From: a virus
Strand: one strand, 5' to 3'
IMG/VR virus record: IMGVR_UViG_3300021371_000007
Location: 1 to 64,000 of that record
Length of the DNA: 64,000 bases
Positions 54,879 to 63,982 of this stretch are shown here, piece by piece. Below the pieces are notes generated by a model that was given only the letters and a program-made list of their open reading frames with translations, searched no databases and was not told where the DNA came from. The translations under genes were made by a program, and so were the position numbers. The stretch's first letter is position 1. Every line of letters starts with the position of its first letter.

Positions 54879-57118
54879 CTATAGTCTTTAAGCTCCCCCC
54901 AACTAGGACCTACTTCAATATCTACTTTAATAGGTTTGCCCTCGATAAACACGCCTCTATCTTTTTGTAAATTCAAAGATAAGTTATCTGCATAGATATC
55001 TATATAGTCTTCTCTAACTTCTGCAATAGTAGAATCATGTACTGTAGCAAAAATTCTAATGTTATCCTGATGCTGATTATCTTGTACCCATTTAACGGTA
55101 TCTACAATACCTAATAAGTTAATGTCTGATGCGACACTTTGAATTAAGAAGTTTAGACCAGATCTCTCTGCATGAGCGGCCACCCCTCTAGAATCAGCGC
55201 CTGCTTCTGGAAGACGTCTTTTACGACCGAAGGCGCTGTAAGTAAAGTGATTTTCTTTAATAAAAGAAATATTACCATCAATCCATCTTTTTAAGTCTTT
55301 TGCTTGAGTAAAGTACAATTTGATAAAGCGTTTAGCTTCCTCAATAGATACATTAGCAGTTTCTGCAATTTTAGACGGCCCAGCACCATATAAAATACCA
55401 AAAGTAATAGCTTTTGCGTTTTGTCTTTCAGCAGCGTATAAATTTTTTACTTCATCAATCTCACAAGGAAGTTTAAACATACTGTGAGCTACATAAGAGT
55501 GAAAGTCTAATTCTTCTACAAAAGCTCGCTGTAAAAAAGAATCTTCAGCTAACGCCGCAGCTACATATACTTCTGCTGTTCCTAAGTCTGCTTGTACTAT
55601 TTTAAATCCTGGAGAGGCTTTAAAAAACTTTTTAATACCTGAATCTTTATCTCTAGGAAGATTTTGGTAATTAAGAACTCCAGAAGACGATAGACGTCCT
55701 GCAGCAGTTCCAATAATATTAAAACTAGAGCGAAGCCTATTATCTGTATCTACTCCGTTCTTGATATTTTTAATATAAGTTGTAGAAAGTTTTACTTTCT
55801 TACGGAGGTCAAGGATAGCATCTGCAAGAGGATTATTCATTTCAGAAAGCACTTCTGCATCTGTAGATTTAGCACCTGTTGCAGTTTTCTTAGTAGAAGG
55901 AAGTTTTAATATGTTAAATAGCACCTCTCGTAAGTGAAAAGTACTATTAGGATTAAAAGTCTTTTTCTCTTGTTCTTCAAAAATTTTAATAGCAGGGTGC
56001 ATAGATATTTCAGCCATACATTCTTCAATATCAATTTTAAAATCTTCTTCAATATCAGTTAATACTTGAAGTTCAATAGGCCCTCCAGTATCTTCTAAAT
56101 ACATAAGAGCTTCAGTCGCAGGTTTTAATAGTTCTTTGTATACATAAGAAAATTTAGAGTTCTTATCTATTAAAGGCTTAAATTTATCATAAAGCTGAAA
56201 AGTAGCATCGGCGTCTTTACAAGCATATGGAGATAAAATATCTAAAGGCAGCATACCATAGTTAAAATCTGCTAGTAAGATTTTATTTTTTCTACAAAAC
56301 TCTTTCTTATAATCATGTAGGTCTTTGTCATAATCTCCTAAGTCTGTGAATTTCATAGCTAACTGTTTTAACCCGTGAGAGCCTACTGTTTCATCTAAGC
56401 AATAGTGCATAAGAATAGTATCTTCAAATTTTGGAAATTCAAACTTCAATGCTTGATACATAAACTGTACATCAAATTTAGCGTTGTGTAATACAATAGT
56501 TTTGTCTATAAACATTTGTTTTACTTCATCATAAAACTCTTCTATCACATCACAAGCTACAAAAATACCTTGATGAGCTCTAGCAGACATAGCTATACCA
56601 ATAATAGAACCTTTTCTAGCAGATAAAGCAGTAGTCTCAATATCTACAACTAAAGTATCTGCATTGTTAAACTGCTCTAAATAGGGTAAAAACTCTTCTG
56701 AAGTACTAACATAAGCATAGTCTTTTTCATATACTAAAGGCTGTTCTCCTGCTAAAACACTTCTTACCTTATCAAAACATTTTTGCAATTCTAATCGGTA
56801 TTGAGGCTTTATAGATAACATATTAGGATCAATAATAGGTATGTACTTTTCTTCTACTATCTGACCTGCATACTTAAGTATGCCTGTAAGACCGGAAGTA
56901 TATTTTAAAGATTCTGCACCCACAGGACAAATAATATCATACTCATCTAGAGTGGTTAAGTCTAGATCTACATTTTTCTTTAGAATTTTTTCTAAAGGTT
57001 CAGAAGATAGATACTTCACTTCAAAATCAATTCCCTTAGAGAAAGATTTTAATTTTGATACAGTATCTGCTTTTAAAGGATTACTAAGCACTAAAGCTAC
57101 TTTTAAATCTTTACTCAT
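54875..57118 (-). CDS. polA: DNA polymerase, family A
   Basis: The 747-residue protein has a 3'-5' exonuclease domain (VVDIETTALSAR, LHNAKFDVQF) and a polymerase domain with motif A VQADLGTAEVYVAA, motif B RQNAKAITFGILYG and motif C ATVHDSTIAEV. The residue at the E. coli 762 place is Phe. Motif C has HDS where HDE is usual. There is no 5'-3' exonuclease domain; a separate gene supplies it. About 130 N-terminal residues are of unknown use. The ATG at 57118 has GGAGA upstream and overlaps the primase end; the ATG at 57130 does not. Confidence 0.94.
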   Translation of the reverse strand: MSKDLKVALVLSNPLKADTVSKLKSFSKGIDFEVKYLSSEPLEKILKKNVDLDLTTLDEYDIICPVGAESLKYTSGLTGILKYAGQIVEEKYIPIIDPNMLSIKPQYRLELQKCFDKVRSVLAGEQPLVYEKDYAYVSTSEEFLPYLEQFNNADTLVVDIETTALSARKGSIIGIAMSARAHQGIFVACDVIEEFYDEVKQMFIDKTIVLHNAKFDVQFMYQALKFEFPKFEDTILMHYCLDETVGSHGLKQLAMKFTDLGDYDKDLHDYKKEFCRKNKILLADFNYGMLPLDILSPYACKDADATFQLYDKFKPLIDKNSKFSYVYKELLKPATEALMYLEDTGGPIELQVLTDIEEDFKIDIEECMAEISMHPAIKIFEEQEKKTFNPNSTFHLREVLFNILKLPSTKKTATGAKSTDAEVLSEMNNPLADAILDLRKKVKLSTTYIKNIKNGVDTDNRLRSSFNIIGTAAGRLSSSGVLNYQNLPRDKDSGIKKFFKASPGFKIVQADLGTAEVYVAAALAEDSFLQRAFVEELDFHSYVAHSMFKLPCEIDEVKNLYAAERQNAKAITFGILYGAGPSKIAETANVSIEEAKRFIKLYFTQAKDLKRWIDGNISFIKENHFTYSAFGRKRRLPEAGADSRGVAAHAERSGLNFLIQSVASDINLLGIVDTVKWVQDNQHQDNIRIFATVHDSTIAEVREDYIDIYADNLSLNLQKDRGVFIEGKPIKVDIEVGPSWGELKDYR

Positions 57119-57992
57119 ATTCTTCTCCAAATAATTTCATTAATTCTGACTTATTTAAGTCTCCGGCATCTCTGCCTTCAGGGGGCTGAACAATAATAGT
57201 TTCTATATCTCTAGCCTCTAGTAGTGCAGTAATATTTTCTGCAGCTTTGTTACCACTTATATCATTATCCATGAATATAGTAACTCTGGTACACCCTAAG
57301 TTATCTATCATAGACGCTTTTTCCTTACGAAAATTGTTTGTTCCGAAAATACAAACTGTATTTTTATATCCGTGTTGCCATAAGTTTAACATATCAAATA
57401 AGCCTTCAACAAGTATTAAATGACTTTTATCTACTATTTTGTCTATAGGGAATAATAAATCACTGGTAGCAGCGTTTGAAGGCTTTCTCATATATCTTGG
57501 ACTTTGTGTTTTGACGTTTAATATTTTGTATCTTCCTTCTATAAATCTAAGCTTTCCTTGTTGATAAACAGGAAAACATAAGTAGTCTACTAATCCTAAT
57601 TGTCCCGTAGTGAAACTTTCAAACTCTTTCATTATAGAACCATTTACTCCTTTAAAATCTAGAGTAAAATTTATCTTATCTGAAGGCAATATTATATTCA
57701 TTCCAAAAAACTTAGAATGAAGTTTATTTTTTAGCTTTTTAATCTTATAAGTCTGTTTAGTTTCTATTTCTACAGAAGAATCTTCTCCTATAGCTTTTAG
57801 CAACTTTTTATAGCTTCCTCCAAACCCACAAGAAAAACAATTAAATACGTTTTTATCTAAGTTAAATCGCATACTAGGATTGGAATCTTCATGCAGACCG
57901 CTAACACACTTAATAAGAATTTCTTCACTATGATTAGGATTATTTTCGTACTCAATTTGTTTTTTATCTAATATAGAGTATATATCATGCAT
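57111..57992 (-). CDS. DNA primase (CHC2 zinc finger plus Toprim)
   Basis: The 293-residue protein has an N-terminal zinc ribbon (CVSGLHEDSNPS, FNCFSCGFGGS) and a Toprim domain with VEGLFDMLNLWQHG and IFMDNDISGNKAAE. It makes RNA primers for the lagging strand. It is shorter than DnaG and has no helicase domain, which is encoded by the preceding gene; the two genes share one base. Together with the DnaB-type helicase it forms the primosome. Confidence 0.92.
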   Translation of the reverse strand: MHDIYSILDKKQIEYENNPNHSEEILIKCVSGLHEDSNPSMRFNLDKNVFNCFSCGFGGSYKKLLKAIGEDSSVEIETKQTYKIKKLKNKLHSKFFGMNIILPSDKINFTLDFKGVNGSIMKEFESFTTGQLGLVDYLCFPVYQQGKLRFIEGRYKILNVKTQSPRYMRKPSNAATSDLLFPIDKIVDKSHLILVEGLFDMLNLWQHGYKNTVCIFGTNNFRKEKASMIDNLGCTRVTIFMDNDISGNKAAENITALLEARDIETIIVQPPEGRDAGDLNKSELMKLFGEEYE

Positions 57993-59368
57993 TAACCTAA
58001 ATCCCTGCCCTGCTCTTTACTATCATCGCCATACTTATTTAGTATCCTACCGCCAATAGCCTTAGACTTATTAGAGTCTATTCTTAGACAATCCCAATCC
58101 ATATGTACGTTAAACTTTATAGCTTTACCATTTCTAATCTTAGCTACTTCAAAAGGTAAGGCAGTAGGATCTTCTGATAAATCACTAGGCATAAACCTAA
58201 AACTTTTATCAGCACTATCAAGAACACCTTTAGCAAATCTAGCTTCTCCTGACGCATCAATTTGATAGGGAGAGATCATAATAACTTTATACTTTCTTGC
58301 AAGAGTTTTTAGAGAATCAGATATATTAATTTGACTCTTCCAATCCATACGGTCTTCTACTTTTACAATGTTTAAATAATCAATAACACACATTTTAATA
58401 TTATGTTTAGTAGTCATCATATTTAGATAGTGATCTATTCTAGCGAGACTTAATTGTACATCATCAATAATATGAAAACGATTATCTTTAAAAGGAACTA
58501 TCCCTCTTTTAAGCTCTTGATCAAAATTATTAAAACTACCAGAAGTCAACAGATTACTGTATACAGAATCAGATGCTTCACCCGGTTTATAAAAAGTATT
58601 CAATTTACTTTTAGCTATAGAAAACTTCTGATCTTTAGTTAAATTATTAAGCATAAAATCACTAAAAGGCACACCACTAATCATACTCATGAGACGATAG
58701 TACACTTCTACATAGCGCATTTCAATACTCATGAACATTACAGAGTTATTAAGCAAGAAGTTATTTAAAGCCATATTCAAAGTGATAATAGACTTGCCTG
58801 ATCCTCTTCTGCCTCCAAAAAGCACTAGCTCTTCTAAGCCAAAACCTCCATTTGCAGAATCAAAGTCAGTGCTTAGACCACTAGGAAACATAACAAAGTT
58901 ATCTTCTTTAGGTACTGTTTCAATAGTTGCTACATCAAACAGTTCTTCTCCTTCTGGAATAAACTTTTGTACAGATAATACATGTTCTTGAATTTTATCT
59001 ATAATCTCAGTCTGTTCTAAATTCTCTAAGTCGTCTATAAATTTATCAATAAAACTAATAGTTTCTTCTCTTATATAATAATCTTGTAATTGAGAAGAAA
59101 TAAAATTAGAATCAATAGAAGTTTCACCTTCTAAAGTAATATCTATTAATTCTGAGCGCAAGTAAGCTTTAGAGCTTTCTTGTTTTTGTATTTCATAGAA
59201 CTCCTGCATAGAAGGAATTCTTAAGTTTTTAGTATAGAAATTGTTAATTTTTCTAAACAGCACAAGATTATTACCTGTGAAATATTTATTCACAAGTTTA
59301 TTGAAAAAATCAGGGCTCTGAGTTGTTAATAGCCTTTTTAAGGCCAACTTTTGTAAATCTACTGACAT
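57992..59368 (-). CDS. Replicative DNA helicase, DnaB type
   Basis: The 458-residue protein has a helical N-terminal domain and a RecA-type C-terminal domain: Walker A FGGRRGSGKS, motif H1a SIEMRYVEVYYRL, Walker B CVIDYLNIV, and motif H4 near KVIMISPYQIDASG. It unwinds DNA at the fork as a hexamer, T4 gp41 style. The ATG directly follows the TAG of the HTH gene. Confidence 0.92.
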   Translation of the reverse strand: MSVDLQKLALKRLLTTQSPDFFNKLVNKYFTGNNLVLFRKINNFYTKNLRIPSMQEFYEIQKQESSKAYLRSELIDITLEGETSIDSNFISSQLQDYYIREETISFIDKFIDDLENLEQTEIIDKIQEHVLSVQKFIPEGEELFDVATIETVPKEDNFVMFPSGLSTDFDSANGGFGLEELVLFGGRRGSGKSIITLNMALNNFLLNNSVMFMSIEMRYVEVYYRLMSMISGVPFSDFMLNNLTKDQKFSIAKSKLNTFYKPGEASDSVYSNLLTSGSFNNFDQELKRGIVPFKDNRFHIIDDVQLSLARIDHYLNMMTTKHNIKMCVIDYLNIVKVEDRMDWKSQINISDSLKTLARKYKVIMISPYQIDASGEARFAKGVLDSADKSFRFMPSDLSEDPTALPFEVAKIRNGKAIKFNVHMDWDCLRIDSNKSKAIGGRILNKYGDDSKEQGRDLG

Positions 59369-60124
59369 CTATTTTTTAATTACCGGAAATAATTCATGAC
59401 GAGGAACAAACATTCTTTGGTGAGAATAATCACCTTCTATCCATAAAAGATAGCTTTCTCTTCCATAGTCTTCAATATGTTTTAATACAGCCTTAATATG
59501 ATTTTTTAAAGAAGGAAGTTTCCACGTTACTCCATCTTCTAAAATCCAATAAATATTAAAGTGTACATCTTCTATAGGCTCTTTATGTTTTTTATAGTCA
59601 AAAGGGATAAGCTCTACATATTTTTGTATTCCTTGCTGTAAGTACTCTATATAATCTTCATCCATAGTTTTTTCTATAACAGCGAAACAATTAGTAGGAC
59701 CATGAAATACTTTATCACCCTTAGAAAATCTAATATCTAAGTCTTGAACAACGTGATCTGTTTGAGCGGGAGCACTCTTTTTTCTAGAACGAATAGGCAC
59801 TCCTAGTTCTAGTAAAAAAGATTTTACTTTTTGAGAAGATATATAGTTTCTCTTTGCTATACCACTTACACTATCTCCATCTTGATAGTCTTTAGCCATA
59901 GCCGTTTTTTCTGCGTTAGTAAACTCTTTAGTTTTAGCAGCTTTTTTAAGTCTAAGAGTTCTCTCTTCTTTTTCTAAAAAGTCATTAATAATATTATCTA
60001 ATCTTTTAGTATTATATGCGATACCTAAATGTTCACAAATAGCCTTCTTAGTTTTTTTACTTTTAATCATCCAAAGAGCTTGACGTATTTTTGCTTCTGG
60101 AATTTCTACATTTTTAATAACCAT
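59369..60124 (-). CDS. HTH DNA-binding protein at the head of the replication operon
   Basis: The 251-residue protein has two HTH-like modules, one near residues 10-50 (IRQALWMIKSKKTKKAICEH) and one near 67-110 (FTNAEKTAMAKDYQDGDSVS, then LLELGVPIRSRKK), and a C-terminal alpha/beta domain of unknown type rich in aromatic residues. GGAGG precedes the ATG, and a strong promoter lies just upstream. It could be a helicase loader, an origin-binding protein or a transcription factor; the gene order before the helicase favours a replication role (inference). Confidence 0.65.
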   Translation of the reverse strand: MVIKNVEIPEAKIRQALWMIKSKKTKKAICEHLGIAYNTKRLDNIINDFLEKEERTLRLKKAAKTKEFTNAEKTAMAKDYQDGDSVSGIAKRNYISSQKVKSFLLELGVPIRSRKKSAPAQTDHVVQDLDIRFSKGDKVFHGPTNCFAVIEKTMDEDYIEYLQQGIQKYVELIPFDYKKHKEPIEDVHFNIYWILEDGVTWKLPSLKNHIKAVLKHIEDYGRESYLLWIEGDYSHQRMFVPRHELFPVIKK

Positions 60125-60150
60125 TTAAGCCTCCATATTAACTTAATACC

Positions 60151-60180
60151 AGTATATAGTATAGAAGGTCTAAGTGTCAA
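60151..60180 (-). promoter_or_regulatory. Strong promoter of the replication-nrd operon
   Basis: On the minus strand TTGACA (60180-60175) is followed by TATACT (60156-60151, 18-base spacing) or TATATA (60158-60153, 16-base spacing). It lies between the stop at 60189 and the start at 60124 and would drive some 16 kb down to the tRNA. Confidence 0.75.
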
Positions 60181-60188
60181 TATATAAT

Positions 60189-60509
60189 TTAATTAATCTG
60201 ATACTTATACTCTGCCATCATAAAATATAAGTCATTACTTAACTCTCTAACTAGTCCTGTTTTTGTGTATACACAGGTAAAAGAGTCGGCTATTTCTTCG
60301 TCTTGTCTAAATACATACTCTAAAGCAAAACTAGCATTATATGCTTTTATTAATCCTTCAAACTCTTCTGCAGACTCTACGTCTGGATAAAATCTCTTTA
60401 TTAAATTGGTAAAGTACATTATTTTATCTTCTCCAGACATATTTAAAATATCTTGAAGTACCTTATCAGGTAAATTATGTAAAAATAAAGAACTGTCACT
60501 ATTACTCAT
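60189..60509 (-). CDS. Unknown small acidic protein
   Basis: The product has 106 residues from ATG 60509 (GGGG upstream); the frame is open ten residues further but starts inside the terminator region. It is helical and acidic with no recognised motif (SGEDKIMYFTNLIKRFYPDV; ASFALEYVFRQDEEIADSF). It lies alone between a terminator and the replication-operon promoter. Possible roles include tail-like assembly chaperone mimic or host inhibitor, but nothing supports one. Confidence 0.6.
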   Translation of the reverse strand: MSNSDSSLFLHNLPDKVLQDILNMSGEDKIMYFTNLIKRFYPDVESAEEFEGLIKAYNASFALEYVFRQDEEIADSFTCVYTKTGLVRELSNDLYFMMAEYKYQIN

Positions 60510-60522
60510 TTGATTACCCCAT

Positions 60523-60553
60523 AAAAAAGGGCACGACAATTGCTTGCCGTGCC
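60523..60553 (-). terminator. Terminator after the tetra-HTH gene
   Basis: On the minus strand GGCACGGCAA, loop GCAA (GNRA tetraloop), TTGTCGTGCC forms a 10-bp stem with one wobble, followed by CTTTTTTAT. Confidence 0.88.
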
Positions 60554-60579
60554 AGTTATTGCAGTTAATATTATAATTC

Positions 60580-61275
60580 TTAGGCTTCTAAAGCTTTTGG
60601 AGTATAATCTGTTGCAGAAATTCCGCGACGAGTTAACACAGTTTTAACACCGCGCTCACTTTTGCCAAATTGATCTGCTAACTCTGCAACACTCATACTG
60701 GTTGCCATATCTTCAATTCCTTCATAGGAATCGCTCTTAGCTGCTTTTTTATCACGCTGAGGTGCTTTAAGCTGCATAGAAAGAAGTTTTCCGCGAACGG
60801 AGTTTACAGATTTGCCAAGGGCTTCTGCAATATCTTCTAAGAAAGCGCCCGAACCCGCCATATCAGAAATCTGAGCTTCTTCCGCCTCTGAATAGGTGCG
60901 TGGAGCTACTTTTTTCTCAGCCGGTTTAATATGAGCTGTCATTTCTAATGAAAGAGCCTTACCGTTAACTTGACGAGAAGTTACGTCACGACCCCACTCA
61001 GCACTAAAGTGAGTTGCAATTTCTTCCGCAGTGTGTACACCGCTATTGCTTTCTAGAAATGATGTTAAAGCGGCTGTTTCGTCTGCATCAAATGCAGGAG
61101 CTGCTTTAGGTTTTGTTGGAACGTCGTAACCAAGTTTACGAAGTTTCGCAGTTACAGAGCGACGTGGAAAGTCAAACTCATCGCAAAGAGCGATAATAGT
61201 ATCTTCCGTAATGCCGCCTGCACATACTTGCTCCATACGAGCAACCATGTCTTCAGTATATTCAAATTTTGCCAT
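60580..61275 (-). CDS. Abundant-type DNA-binding protein with four HTH-like modules
   Basis: The 231-residue protein consists of four related helical units of about 45-50 residues, each ending in an HTH-like turn: SVTAKLRKLGYD (near 45), SRQVNGKALSLE (near 105), SVNSVRGKLLSMQL (near 160) and SERGVKTVLTRRGIS (near 212). It has its own promoter, a GAGGGG ribosome site and a strong terminator. Codon choice (CGT, GCT, GGT) and a higher G+C content resemble the capsid gene, so very high expression is expected. A nucleoid-like or global regulatory protein is likely. Confidence 0.7.
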   Translation of the reverse strand: MAKFEYTEDMVARMEQVCAGGITEDTIIALCDEFDFPRRSVTAKLRKLGYDVPTKPKAAPAFDADETAALTSFLESNSGVHTAEEIATHFSAEWGRDVTSRQVNGKALSLEMTAHIKPAEKKVAPRTYSEAEEAQISDMAGSGAFLEDIAEALGKSVNSVRGKLLSMQLKAPQRDKKAAKSDSYEGIEDMATSMSVAELADQFGKSERGVKTVLTRRGISATDYTPKALEA

Positions 61276-61345
61276 TTTTATTCCCCTCTGGTTTCAAATG
61301 TTTTGTGTTATTAATAAATGTGAAACTTTTTGTTTCGATAAGATG

Positions 61346-61374
61346 ATATTATCAAATATCAGTATACTTAGCAA
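61346..61374 (-). promoter_or_regulatory. Promoter of the tetra-HTH gene
   Basis: On the minus strand TTGCTA (61374-61369), 17 bases, TAATAT (61351-61346). The leader of about 65 bases contains a short hairpin GAAAC-AAAAA-GTTTC (61322-61336). The rest of the gap 61276-61449 shows nothing else. Confidence 0.65.
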
Positions 61375-61449
61375 GAAAAATATGAAAGTGTTTTTGTTTT
61401 TTGGTTGTTATTTTATAAATTGCTAAATTCATATATTTGTAATTTTATC

Positions 61450-61764
61450 TTATATTACTATCTTACCTTTTAAAGCATCAACAAGCAACTCTAAATTTGC
61501 TTTTTTTGTCAGGTTTAGACCTTCTATTTCAATTTCTAACATTTCTTCTATGTCTCTAATCATAGTTTTGACACTACGCTTATCTTCTTTTTCTTCTTCT
61601 GGTTTTCTATATATCTTCATTTGGACTAGTTTACTTATTACACTTCTGTGTCCTTTTTTAAAGTGATCTGCTACGTCATATACGTCTAGCCCTTCATCTA
61701 CATATAATCTTGTTAGAATCTCTTCTTCTTCATCACTCCAGGCTTTATTAGATTTAGTTGCCAT
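61450..61764 (-). CDS. Myb/SANT-like small DNA-binding protein
   Basis: The 104-residue protein starts with AWSDEEEEILTRLYVDEGLD and HFKKGHRSVISKLVQMKIY, the acidic start and trihelical HTH layout of Myb/SANT-like phage proteins. It looks like one module of the tetra-HTH protein downstream. The C-terminal half is a charged helix. It is coupled by TAATG to the PC4-like gene. Confidence 0.65.
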   Translation of the reverse strand: MATKSNKAWSDEEEEILTRLYVDEGLDVYDVADHFKKGHRSVISKLVQMKIYRKPEEEKEDKRSVKTMIRDIEEMLEIEIEGLNLTKKANLELLVDALKGKIVI

Positions 61765-62048
61765 TAAGATTCTCCTTCATCTTCAAATAATTCTAATTGT
61801 TTACTTTTAATTTTACTTAAATAAGTCTTGGTAAGTATATCTCCCGCCTTATCTAAAAGGTGAGCAGCCATATCTACAAACTCTGGTCTTAGCGCTAGTC
61901 CTTTTTTAGTAGGAAACCAGTTACCTGTATCTCCATCTTTCATATACTCTCTTATATGAATGTACTCTTGCCCTCTAAACTCGTTTATAGTTATTTTTAT
62001 AGCTTTATCTTCTGTTATATATCCTACAAAACCTAAATCAATTTCCAT
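61764..62048 (-). CDS. PC4-like single-strand DNA-binding protein with clamp-binding-like tail
   Basis: The 94-residue protein matches the PC4/YdbC fold: IKITINEFRGQEYIHIREYM, GNWFPTKKGLALRPE and a C-terminal helix FVDMAAHLLDKAGDIL. PC4-type proteins bind single-stranded DNA and act in transcription or replication. The C-terminal residues 84-88, QLELF, fit the bacterial sliding-clamp-binding consensus QL(x)LF, followed by an acidic end. It overlaps the glycosyltransferase end by 11 bases. Confidence 0.75.
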   Translation of the reverse strand: MEIDLGFVGYITEDKAIKITINEFRGQEYIHIREYMKDGDTGNWFPTKKGLALRPEFVDMAAHLLDKAGDILTKTYLSKIKSKQLELFEDEGES

Positions 62049-63171
62049 GAACTCTTTTTATCCTTGGATAATCATGTATCTTTTTAAGAGCATGATTATA
62101 CATAATCCCTGCTTCTTCCCAGTTTTTTATCTTACTACTTTTAGGAATAGCACGTTTCTTGCTATCGTATAACATTTTCATTTTGGATATCAAGTCTTGA
62201 ACTTCTGGTTCTAATAACCAAGTATGAGAACCCATTAAGTTAAAGCTATCTCCTGGTTTACCTGCAAAAATGTTATTAATGTCTACGATTTTTTGAGAAG
62301 ACTTTATTTTATAGTCTGTAACAAATTCATCGGTACAGCCTCCTCCAGTAACTAAAGGAATAGTCCCACAAGCTATTGCTTCTTGAACAGGCATTCCAAA
62401 ACCCTCACCCCTATAAGGATGAACTAACACGTCAACACTTCTATATAGATCTGCCATATCTTTTTCGGAATAGGAATCGTCTATATAAGTTATTTTAGCT
62501 AAGTTATTAGTATACTGTAATTTAATTAATTGTTCTTGTAATGATGTTTTTCCATAAACTTGAGGAGTATCTTTTACTATAAGTTCTACATTATCTTCTT
62601 TTTTAAATGTATTAGCCCATGCTTGTAGTAGTATATCAAAACCTTTTCTATACTGGTCGCATCCTACAAATAGAAAAGTGTACTTACTTCTCTTAGAAGT
62701 GTCTCTGTCTACATAAAATATATTTGGATCATACCCTATTGGAATACAAAAAAGCCTTTCTGGGTTAATACCCCCTTCTTGGTACACTGCACCTGTCCAA
62801 CGAGTAAAAGTAATAAGAGCATCAGCAAAAGTTTCAAATTTATACTGCCACTCAAAGGGTACTTTTGTAAATTCCCAAGGTTGTATGTATACTACTTTTG
62901 TATCATTAGAATGAGGCCATCTCCATATAGGAGGATAACTATGTCTTATTTGTATGTCAGGAACTACAGCAGTTTCTTCTTTAGGAAGTAAATTTTGTAA
63001 GCTTTGTAAGGTTTCTTGACTAATCTTAGCCTCTGAAGAAAAACTATCTATAGGAGAAATAACTACATTATTATACTTAGATAATTCAATAGCTAAGTAC
63101 CTATTTACAATAGACAAAGAGTGGTTATCATAAAATTTACCTATAATTTCTAAATTAATATTATTTTGCAT
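62038..63171 (-). CDS. GT4-family glycosyltransferase
   Basis: The 377-residue protein has the GT-B layout: a poorly conserved N-terminal Rossmann half and a C-terminal half with FLFVGCDQYRKGFDILLQAW, then VLVHPYRGEGFGMPVQEAIA, which carries the E-x7-E type nucleotide-sugar site. It transfers a sugar from an NDP donor; acceptor unknown. It follows a GT2-type gene and precedes the PC4 gene. Glycosylation of virion proteins, or of host surface, is possible. Confidence 0.88.
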   Translation of the reverse strand: MQNNINLEIIGKFYDNHSLSIVNRYLAIELSKYNNVVISPIDSFSSEAKISQETLQSLQNLLPKEETAVVPDIQIRHSYPPIWRWPHSNDTKVVYIQPWEFTKVPFEWQYKFETFADALITFTRWTGAVYQEGGINPERLFCIPIGYDPNIFYVDRDTSKRSKYTFLFVGCDQYRKGFDILLQAWANTFKKEDNVELIVKDTPQVYGKTSLQEQLIKLQYTNNLAKITYIDDSYSEKDMADLYRSVDVLVHPYRGEGFGMPVQEAIACGTIPLVTGGGCTDEFVTDYKIKSSQKIVDINNIFAGKPGDSFNLMGSHTWLLEPEVQDLISKMKMLYDSKKRAIPKSSKIKNWEEAGIMYNHALKKIHDYPRIKRVHGN

Positions 63172-63982
63172 ACATAATCACCGCTTGCTCTTTACAATAT
63201 TCTAATAAATCTTTTTCTTTAATTTTTAATAAAGATTCCCATTGAGGGCCCATATTACTAGTTTTAAAGTTTTTTAATTGTGTGTAGTTGTTAATATCTA
63301 CTTTAGCTTGTATATCATAAAACGGGTCTTGCTTACTTTCAATACTGTGTCCAAAGTTATTAATTTTTAAATCTAACTCGTCTTCTGGTCTGCAGAAACT
63401 CCAATGCAATATTGCCAAAGGAGATTGAATTCTTTTTTGATTATTAGTCCATCTACAATAATTAAAGGTATTATGTTTTAAAGTAGTAAAACCTTGAACT
63501 TCATTATTAGGAATACTTTTTCTATCTTCTTTAGATATCACTAGTATTTCACCGTCTCCAACTCTTTTATAAGGTAAAACCCAATAAAACATTAAATCTA
63601 CATCATAATTCTCTACTATAGGACAAAACTTATTAAAAAAGTCATCTGCATTTATTAGTATTTCATCAGCATCAAAAGAAAAAATCCAGTCATTAGAGCA
63701 TTGCTCTTTTAAAAAGTTTCTTTCATAGTTATCATTTTCAATAGGCACAGCACTCCTATGAAAATTTCCTTCTACTACTTCTATCTTATTGTCACCATCA
63801 ATATTACTTAGCTCTTTCCACAATTTATCTTCGTCAAAAGAAAACTTATTACGGCTCCAAGATATTCTATCTCTGTCTAAGCCTAATACTATTTCATCTA
63901 CATAATTGTAATAACTTTTTATAGAATTTACTAAATAACTAGCATCATAAGATATTAGACTAATTACACTTTTTTTACGCAT
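63161..63982 (-). CDS. GT2-like glycosyltransferase
   Basis: From ATG 63982 the product has 273 residues (TTG 63988 adds two). The GT-A features are ISLISYDASYLVNSIKSYYN, WIFSFDADEILIN (D-A-D metal and donor site) and a downstream acceptor part with WSFCRPEDEL. The family is typical of phage surface-modification genes. It overlaps the GT4 gene by 11 bases. The window ends 18 bases upstream, so its promoter is not visible. Confidence 0.8.
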   Translation of the reverse strand: MRKKSVISLISYDASYLVNSIKSYYNYVDEIVLGLDRDRISWSRNKFSFDEDKLWKELSNIDGDNKIEVVEGNFHRSAVPIENDNYERNFLKEQCSNDWIFSFDADEILINADDFFNKFCPIVENYDVDLMFYWVLPYKRVGDGEILVISKEDRKSIPNNEVQGFTTLKHNTFNYCRWTNNQKRIQSPLAILHWSFCRPEDELDLKINNFGHSIESKQDPFYDIQAKVDINNYTQLKNFKTSNMGPQWESLLKIKEKDLLEYCKEQAVIMYAK

